Positions 6,201 through 7,901 of a DNA stretch of 7,901 bases are shown in pieces. Numbering within the stretch: the stretch's first letter is position 1; each line of letters opens with the position of its first letter. The stretch is from a bacterium (lineage in GTDB: Bacteria; CG03), in the NCBI GenBank assembly GCA_013791675.1, contig VMTI01000047.1, forward strand, positions 1 to 7,901, written 5' to 3'. The position numbers were made by a program, and so were the translations under genes. The notes below the pieces were generated by a model, which was not told the DNA's origin, ran no database searches, and saw only the letters and a list, made by a program, of their open reading frames with translations.

Positions 6201-7900
6201 GCTACGGCTTTTCTTCCAATGCTGTTTCAACTTCAACAGTGTATCTCAATCCGGACAATCCCGTAAAACTCGCCGCGATTCTGCCGGGGCAGACCTACGG
6301 CCCCGGAACGCAAAACGGAAAATCCGGCGCGCCGTCTACCCGCACGGCTGGTGTCGCGTTTACCATAACGATTCGGGCGGTTGACGAATACTGGAACACA
6401 AACGCATCAACAGCTCCGACGGTTTCAATAACGCTTGAGGATGCCAACGCGTCGCCCCCCGCCAACAGAGTTCTTAGTAACGGCGTGTCAACATTCACGG
6501 TGACATTTAAAACGGCTGATAGTCTTGCGGGTAAAAAATGGACAATAACAGCGGCGGATGTTACAGGGGCGCTTGCTTCAACGATAACCGCGCAGGTGCC
6601 GGTAGTGCCCAACTATAACAATAAACGCCTGCTTGCTGTTCTTCCGAATCAGACAAGAACTCCCGGACAAAATCCCGGAAGAACCGGAACCGTTTCATGG
6701 CATGCCGCAGGCTCCACTTTCACTATTACGATTTATGATACGGATAATAATTTTAACCTGTGCGACGGCAGAGGAGGCGGAAATTATCCTCAGGTTGCCA
6801 TCAATTCTACTGACGGATATGCTATAGACGAGGGGGATAAGTGGATTATTAACGGATTGCAGAATTTCTGGCTCAGTCCGAGAATAGCAAATACCACGCA
6901 CACTGTTACCGCGACCGCCGCCGCTTATACGCAGAATATTTCTTCTCAATATGAAGTAAAAGCGGACACGAACGATTACCGCCTGATTACGCTTCTGCCG
7001 GGTATGACTTATAATCCGGGTTCGGATAGCGGTTATCAAAATTCTCCGAATTCACATCTTGCCGGCTCAACCTTTACGGTCAATGTAAAAGCTGTTGACA
7101 GGCACTGGAATCTGCTCAATACGAGAACGGACGCGGTGACGCTTTCCGTAGCGGACCCGAATGCCGGTATTCTCGTGAATCCGCAGTTCCTCGCTTTCGG
7201 CGAAAAGAATTTTGATATTGTGCCGAAAACCGTCGGCTCAACATGGACCGTGATTACATCGGCCGGAGGATATGTTACTTACAGAACGCCGCAGTTTGCA
7301 ATAGTTCCATCTCCCGCGGTCAAACTCCAGGTTCTGCTTCCCGGCGAAACCGCCGTTCCGGGGACAGTCGCGGGCAAAACCGGAACGCCGGCCAATCGGG
7401 TCGCGGGCGAAGTATTCACGATTACGGTGAACGCCGTGGATGATGACTGGAACAGAAATAATCTTGACAATCCTCTTGTTGGCATTACCACAACTGATCT
7501 CTTTGACACCCATCCCGGCAATAAATATCTTACAAATGGAGCGACGACATTCATGATAACGTTTAAGACAGCTAACAGCTCCTGGACAATAACAGCAACG
7601 GATGGTGGCGGCGGACGGTTCTCGCCATATGCAACGGGTGTTTCCGCCGGGGTTTATGTTAATCCCAATACGCCTGTAAAACTGCTTGTTCTTCTGCCGG
7701 GCGAAACGGATGACCCCGGTTCCGTGCCGGGCTCCGCGCCTTTCGGAGGAAGCGAGGGAAAATCAGACTGGACGCCTGATAATCAGACAGCGGGAGCCGC
7801 TTTTACCGTCACGGTTAAGGCTGTTGATTCCTGGTGGAACATCAATAAAGCCACCTCGCCGACGGTTCAGATAACCTCAACCGACGGTAATGCCGATTTG
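2..7900 (+). CDS. Giant tandem Ig-like repeat protein, internal fragment (probable secreted adhesin or surface fibre)
   Basis: One reading frame stays open for 2,633 codons, with start and stop both outside the window. Order of parts: a partial plus eight complete type A Ig-like units (residues 1-1025), one transition domain (1026-1159), then twelve complete and one partial type B units (1160-2633). Every unit looks like a beta-sandwich of alternating hydrophobic strands. Thr, Val, Asn, Gly and Ala dominate, and I count about seven Cys, as is usual for extracellular repeat proteins. No enzyme motif, membrane segment, signal peptide or anchor is visible. Known bacterial proteins of this build act outside the cell as adhesins, biofilm scaffolds or stalks whose repeats extend a terminal binding domain; that role here is inference. 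Other possibilities are a giant cell-surface sheath protein or a repeat region attached to an enzyme at an unseen end. The open frame and the repeats are directly seen and very secure; the function is not. Confidence 0.96.
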   Translation, partial: MLNKNTTKYYQLGSGWVISRYWNNVSTSALPAWSYSRPALVSDNVFELVARSLDAGGNQEITYSTVTFTYDETGPSSEVIIPGDGVLINSLPQIEGTSYDKTSGVQKVELYIHDFVQGRYWDGSAFISTTTVKWVQADDTVWKYTGITGANWISNGDTQYRIRPRARDNVGNMGVLGSTHTFTFDVTQPESRITKPVFDGVHLNVLSSIDGTAYDVTAGIDKIYLKIKRRTDNYTWAGSSFTVENSWVPASELTPDATKWTYTSLPSWVSGSSYTLNIQSLDFSTNWETDFTTKTFVWDTTGPETAVTAPVGANLYAPGQITGTASDAVGSVALVELRIKRISDAKYWNPVAGSSWTAADTWFDPGNISWFYNAGSWNWAKDNQYSVECRGTDELGNVEIAPYDKKTFKIDQDAPSSGMTKPVHNYRYYALNEIKGTSADPGSYPTLVARTMVAIKHGTLYLQSDKLSWGAGISSFTATGTPWTVTLNTNAWTNGETYTVLTRAYDNTGNAEAEGSPDAANAKNFISDKTKPQSLIVNPVHKVNNYDNLSQLPRIDGTAFDAFTVSEVRISVKKILGNKYWVGADWGDPDIWFPANLSSGATYWWYDSVNFNTSCDYLVKSRAYDSANPINDEEIPTVEGSDNFHRVTIDMNAPDSLIQTPAAFATLSSLLGTVIAGTAVDAQSDVTFVKIRISDITSPATQYYNLGGAGGWDSNAGNWHNTNLKTSGESIIWDADGLNITDAIWSSGHNYRLETYAKDSANPENVELSYSTKTFTFDASPPVSAVTFPVNNAHYKSGALGQTIYGSAVDETSDVEYVYVSILEEGTTKWFNGAGFLADTASWLDTGIVLGATNWSYTNAAIAWTNGQRYLFKTYAIDEIGNTSPPTAGLRIVYDTAEPNTSVTNPANGSTKQKDTLTLLSGNASDTSPGLVNNVKISLMIKDYPAGGTNYHWDGSTWTNNGGSDLWLAASYTPDTQSGVWSYSFTASKWVTGKYYELKTRAQDKAGNPETSFGLSTFRVVKEASEFAVNVVGAAPATAGSFYDVTVTAKDNEGNIALTYDKTVKFVTKDTLGLKGHPAAEWAESDIQTYGVGFDTYTFQLAEEGYHLFNNLVRFKTASSGAGTLKFVLVYDTASVADTEAPDILGEHKNIVVNPKAADRIQVVLPGETAVAGITSGKTGSPSPQTAGAGFYATVKICDEYWNVTTATNTINITTTDPNDTNPGNKYVSGSTTTQITMLTAGSRDVEAFSVGGIFNDFNKDHPYNNSVTVNADVPTRLQVILPGVTAKPGTPSGKEGTPTAQPAGVEFTATVYATDSNWNVNTSTTVWAGFSTTDIYDTEPSSKSLASGQTQVIFKMYEAKVQTITATNLDSTLLESKAALTIKYGAGQKLQVLVPGENYKPGSAQGKDGAVQAQTAGVQFTVTARLCDDNWNVKTDSAVTVNVTGNDPNGADPTPYMITGVGPFNVTYKTAWQGTVQATWTVTGTAAGWTSYTSAKISVNPASVKHLQVLLPGEAASPGSSTGKTGSVSTQTAGAQFIITVKAVDEFWNIQPSSNPIVGISVNSAYFEKQSNHGLVNGTTVFWMLLKDAERDPWKITASTSDGKSILPDMSSNIYVQAAAVQKLMILAPGETWNPGSSEGRTGVPSTRTAGVNFNMTLRTVDAYWNQSNSAVNVKLTSTDPNKNEVTGIAFNGLQAQTYAFRTANNSWSVTVSTTAGENFASHTTQNIYVAPAAASRLLVIAPGETFNEGSADGKDAAPINQTAGTSFNITVIACDAYFNKTTVGPTVGITTTDPYDSHPASKALVAGATTFVIDFRKAHSSWTITTSNGGGYTNNTSSPVYVNPGTAIKLQILAPGETADDGNVSNGGKSGSVNEQQAGVSFTVTVRGVDQFWNLQESAVAEAMLTSNYGGDYIVPVSSPLAGDGLAVFDVSLVKANTTSYLTVDDIDGIALAQYNHAGIKCVPGSPEYLMILLPNETQTPAVEPGKTGPPTVQTAGGEFVFTVLSVDSNYNITPTTATIKIGSSDSNAILPSVNTLANGTTSFAITLKTANAYRTVFADEYNTGYGFSSNAVSTSTVYLNPDNPVKLAAILPGQTYGPGTQNGKSGAPSTRTAGVAFTITIRAVDEYWNTNASTAPTVSITLEDANASPPANRVLSNGVSTFTVTFKTADSLAGKKWTITAADVTGALASTITAQVPVVPNYNNKRLLAVLPNQTRTPGQNPGRTGTVSWHAAGSTFTITIYDTDNNFNLCDGRGGGNYPQVAINSTDGYAIDEGDKWIINGLQNFWLSPRIANTTHTVTATAAAYTQNISSQYEVKADTNDYRLITLLPGMTYNPGSDSGYQNSPNSHLAGSTFTVNVKAVDRHWNLLNTRTDAVTLSVADPNAGILVNPQFLAFGEKNFDIVPKTVGSTWTVITSAGGYVTYRTPQFAIVPSPAVKLQVLLPGETAVPGTVAGKTGTPANRVAGEVFTITVNAVDDDWNRNNLDNPLVGITTTDLFDTHPGNKYLTNGATTFMITFKTANSSWTITATDGGGGRFSPYATGVSAGVYVNPNTPVKLLVLLPGETDDPGSVPGSAPFGGSEGKSDWTPDNQTAGAAFTVTVKAVDSWWNINKATSPTVQITSTDGNADL
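212..553 (+). repeat. Type A unit A1
   Basis: 114 residues. Opens DETGPSS, has I-E-G-T-S-Y-D, then G-R-Y-W-D-G-S-A-F, and closes R-A-R-D-N-V-G-N. A standard unit. Its DNA contains a 14-base perfect palindrome over the closing strand (bases 490-503). Confidence 0.85.
554..895 (+). repeat. Type A unit A2
   Basis: 114 residues. Opens DVTQP, has I-D-G-T-A-Y-D, then Y-T-W-A-G-S-S-F. The closing motif is L-D-F-S-T-N, so the usual Gly before Asn is replaced by Thr. Confidence 0.85.
896..1231 (+). repeat. Type A unit A3
   Basis: 112 residues, the shortest type A unit. It is close to what I take as the consensus: DTTGP, I-T-G-T-A-S-D, K-Y-W-N-P, and T-D-E-L-G-N. It carries one of the few Cys of the protein, in the closing strand (V-E-C-R). 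Confidence 0.85.
1232..1582 (+). repeat. Type A unit A4
   Basis: 117 residues. Opens DQDAP, has I-K-G-T-S-A-D, and closes A-Y-D-N-T-G-N. The usual Y-W-(N/D)-G motif is lost (L-Y-L-Q-S-D instead), although later Trp residues remain. Confidence 0.82.
1583..1948 (+). repeat. Type A unit A5
   Basis: 122 residues. Opens DKTKP, has I-D-G-T-A-F-D and N-K-Y-W-V-G. The closing motif is A-Y-D-S-A-N-P, shared only with the next unit, followed by a short acidic insertion (N-D-E-E). One Cys lies in the strand before it. Confidence 0.83.
1949..2332 (+). repeat. Type A unit A6
   Basis: 128 residues. Opens DMNAP, has I-A-G-T-A-V-D. It has a longer Gly/Asn-rich aromatic loop (Q-Y-Y-N-L-G-G-A-G-G-W). It closes A-K-D-S-A-N-P, like A5. 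Confidence 0.83.
2333..2683 (+). repeat. Type A unit A7
   Basis: 117 residues. Opens DASPP, has I-Y-G-S-A-V-D, then T-K-W-F-N-G-A-G-F, and closes A-I-D-E-I-G-N. The order of W and aromatic partner is reversed (W-F for Y-W). Confidence 0.84.
2684..3076 (+). repeat. Type A unit A8 (last of the array)
   Basis: 131 residues including a short tail. Opens DTAEP, has L-S-G-N-A-S-D, Y-H-W-D-G-S-T-W, and closes A-Q-D-K-A-G-N. The strand F-R-V-V leads into a charged K-E-A-S link to the next domain. The exact end is approximate by a few residues. Confidence 0.8.
3077..3478 (+). other. Transition domain between the two repeat arrays (degenerate type B-like Ig fold)
   Basis: About 134 residues that match neither array fully. 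The start (F-A-V-N-V-V-G-A, then T-A-G-S-F-Y-D-V-T-V-T-A-K-D-N-E-G-N) lines up with the T-A-G-x-x-F-x-V-T-V-x-A-x-D-x-x-W-N block of type B, with Gly in place of Trp. V-K-F-V-T-K-D matches the V-x-I-T-T-T-D strand, and the end I-V-V-N-P matches V-Y-V-N-P. Missing are the L-P-G-E and G-K-T-G blocks of type B. An extra segment near residues 1070-1085 is rich in Glu, Ala and Trp. The D-x-x-G-N form is what invasin-like Big_1 domains carry, so this unit may show how type B relates to them. That relation is inferred from motif order only. Confidence 0.65.
3479..3829 (+). repeat. Type B unit B1
   Basis: 117 residues. R-I-Q-V-V-L-P-G-E-T, S-G-K-T-G, Q-T-A-G, I-C-D-E-Y-W-N, T-T-T-D-P-N-D-T-N-P-G-N-K. 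Cys stands before the conserved Asp. The later strands are irregular, lacking K-T-A and W-T-I-T-A. Confidence 0.85.
3830..4168 (+). repeat. Type B unit B2
   Basis: 113 residues. R-L-Q-V-I-L-P-G-V-T, S-G-K-E-G, Q-P-A-G, A-T-D-S-N-W-N, S-T-T-D-I-Y-D-T-E-P. The end is L-T-I-K-Y-G rather than V-Y-V-N-P. Confidence 0.85.
4169..4519 (+). repeat. Type B unit B3
   Basis: 117 residues. K-L-Q-V-L-V-P-G-E-N, Q-G-K-D-G, Q-T-A-G, L-C-D-D-N-W-N, G-N-D-P-N-G-A-D-P. Cys again precedes the conserved Asp. Ends I-S-V-N-P. Confidence 0.85.
4520..4870 (+). repeat. Type B unit B4
   Basis: 117 residues. H-L-Q-V-L-L-P-G-E-A, T-G-K-T-G, Q-T-A-G, A-V-D-E-F-W-N. The T-T-D-P strand is replaced by I-S-V-N-S-A-Y-F. Ends I-Y-V-Q-A. 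Confidence 0.85.
4871..5212 (+). repeat. Type B unit B5
   Basis: 114 residues. K-L-M-I-L-A-P-G-E-T, E-G-R-T-G, R-T-A-G, T-V-D-A-Y-W-N, T-S-T-D-P-N-K-N. First of three successive units with Ala for Leu before P-G-E. Confidence 0.85.
5213..5551 (+). repeat. Type B unit B6
   Basis: 113 residues. R-L-L-V-I-A-P-G-E-T, D-G-K-D-A, Q-T-A-G, A-C-D-A-Y-F-N, T-T-T-D-P-Y-D-S-H-P. Trp of W-N is Phe and Cys precedes the Asp. Its second half closely resembles B12. Confidence 0.85.
5552..5911 (+). repeat. Type B unit B7 (divergent second half)
   Basis: 120 residues. K-L-Q-I-L-A-P-G-E-T, G-G-K-S-G, Q-Q-A-G, G-V-D-Q-F-W-N. The first half is typical. The T-T-D-P strand is absent, replaced by L-T-S-N-Y-G-G-D-Y, and the end is I-K-C-V-P-G. 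Confidence 0.82.
5912..6265 (+). repeat. Type B unit B8
   Basis: 118 residues. Y-L-M-I-L-L-P-N-E-T, P-G-K-T-G, Q-T-A-G, S-V-D-S-N-Y-N, G-S-S-D-S-N. Trp of W-N is Tyr, and P-G-E is P-N-E. Ends V-Y-L-N-P. Confidence 0.84.
6266..6625 (+). repeat. Type B unit B9
   Basis: 120 residues. K-L-A-A-I-L-P-G-Q-T, N-G-K-S-G, R-T-A-G, A-V-D-E-Y-W-N. Asp-Ala-Asn replaces T-D-P. A three- or four-residue insertion precedes the K-W-T-I-T-A strand. Confidence 0.84.
6626..6979 (+). repeat. Type B unit B10 (divergent, Gly-rich insert)
   Basis: 118 residues. R-L-L-A-V-L-P-N-Q-T, P-G-R-T-G, H-A-A-G, D-T-D-N-N-F-N. A Gly-rich loop (C-D-G-R-G-G-G-N-Y) follows the aromatic-Asn motif and holds one Cys. Trp of W-N is Phe. 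Confidence 0.82.
6980..7321 (+). repeat. Type B unit B11
   Basis: 114 residues. R-L-I-T-L-L-P-G-M-T. The G-K-T-G motif is lost (S-G-Y-Q-N-S). H-L-A-G, A-V-D-R-H-W-N, A-D-P-N-A-G. The end is F-A-I-V-P. Confidence 0.83.
7322..7678 (+). repeat. Type B unit B12 (near-consensus)
   Basis: 119 residues, and the best single example of the repeat. K-L-Q-V-L-L-P-G-E-T, A-G-K-T-G, R-V-A-G, A-V-D-D-D-W-N, T-T-T-D-L-F-D-T-H-P-G-N-K, T-T-F-M-I-T-F-K-T-A, W-T-I-T-A-T-D, V-Y-V-N-P. Confidence 0.87.
7679..7900 (+). repeat. Type B unit B13 (N-terminal part, cut by the window edge)
   Basis: The first 74 residues of a further unit: K-L-L-V-L-L-P-G-E-T, Q-T-A-G, A-V-D-S-W-W-N, T-S-T-D. About ten extra residues, rich in Gly, Ser and Pro, sit between P-G-E-T and Q-T-A-G compared with B12. 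The array continues past the window. Confidence 0.82.
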
Positions 7901-7901
7901 A

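Larger units (their letters stand above)
3479..7900 (+). repeat. Type B array: thirteen ~117-residue repeats, family not recognised
   Basis: Units start at bases 3479, 3830, 4169, 4520, 4871, 5213, 5552, 5912, 6266, 6626, 6980, 7322 and 7679. The twelve complete ones are 113-120 residues. Motifs in order: (K/R)-L-x-V-L-x-P-G-E-T, then P-G-x-x-x-G-K-x-G, then Q-T-A-G-x-x-F-x-V-T-V, then x-A-V-D-x-x-W-N, V-x-I-T-T-T-D-P, G-x-T-T-F-x-(I/V)-x-F-K-T-A, W-x-I-T-A and V-Y-V-N-P. By my reading Pro of the first motif, the Ala-Gly pair and D-x-x-(W/F/Y)-N occur in all 13. The Asp-aromatic-Asn block followed by the G-x-T-T-F and W-T-I-T-A strands has the same order as D-x-x-G-N and G-x-A-x-F ... T-V-T-A in invasin/intimin Big_1 domains. 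I infer a related Ig-like fold. The role is probably structural extension of an extracellular fibre. Confidence 0.92.

Noticed and set aside
2..7900. Tandem repeat DNA of satellite or recently amplified type
   Set aside because: The units are similar as protein but strongly diverged as DNA and vary in length, so this is an old coding array and not repetitive DNA.

Overview
The window is one uninterrupted stretch of coding sequence. The second forward frame is open from base 2 to base 7900, giving 2,633 codons with no stop. Neither the start codon nor the stop codon is inside the window, so this is an internal slice of a giant gene. I found no RNA gene, mobile element, CRISPR array, promoter, terminator or intergenic space. 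Shorter open frames on both strands are shadows of this one frame.

The protein is built almost wholly from tandem beta-sandwich-like repeats of two kinds. Residues 1-1025 (bases 2-3076) hold one partial and eight complete 'type A' units of 112-131 residues. They resemble bacterial Ig-like (Big) domains, with an opening D-x-x-x-P, an I-x-G-T-A-x-D strand, a Trp/Tyr-rich middle and a closing A-x-D-x-x-G-N. Residues 1026-1159 form a single transition domain. From residue 1160 (base 3479) to the window end there are twelve complete and one partial 'type B' units of 113-120 residues. Their signature is (K/R)-L-x-x-x-x-P-x-x-T, then A-G, then D-x-x-(aromatic)-N, and usually a G-x-T-x-F ... W-x-(I/V)-x-A strand pair and a V-Y-V-N-P end. 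The fold layout looks like a distant relative of the invasin/intimin Big_1 class, but I cannot name a family.

The composition (Thr, Val, Asn, Gly and Ala rich, about seven Cys in 2,633 residues) and the repeat architecture fit a secreted or surface-anchored fibrous protein such as an adhesin or stalk. The ends that would show the export signal and the anchor are not here. The organism cannot be fixed from the sequence. Giant proteins with 'K-Y-W-N-G-x-x-W' Ig-like repeats are, from memory, common in Elusimicrobiota, Omnitrophota and related uncultured bacteria. The codon use (AGA and ATA alongside GC-ending codons, moderate GC) does not contradict that. This placement is a weak inference.
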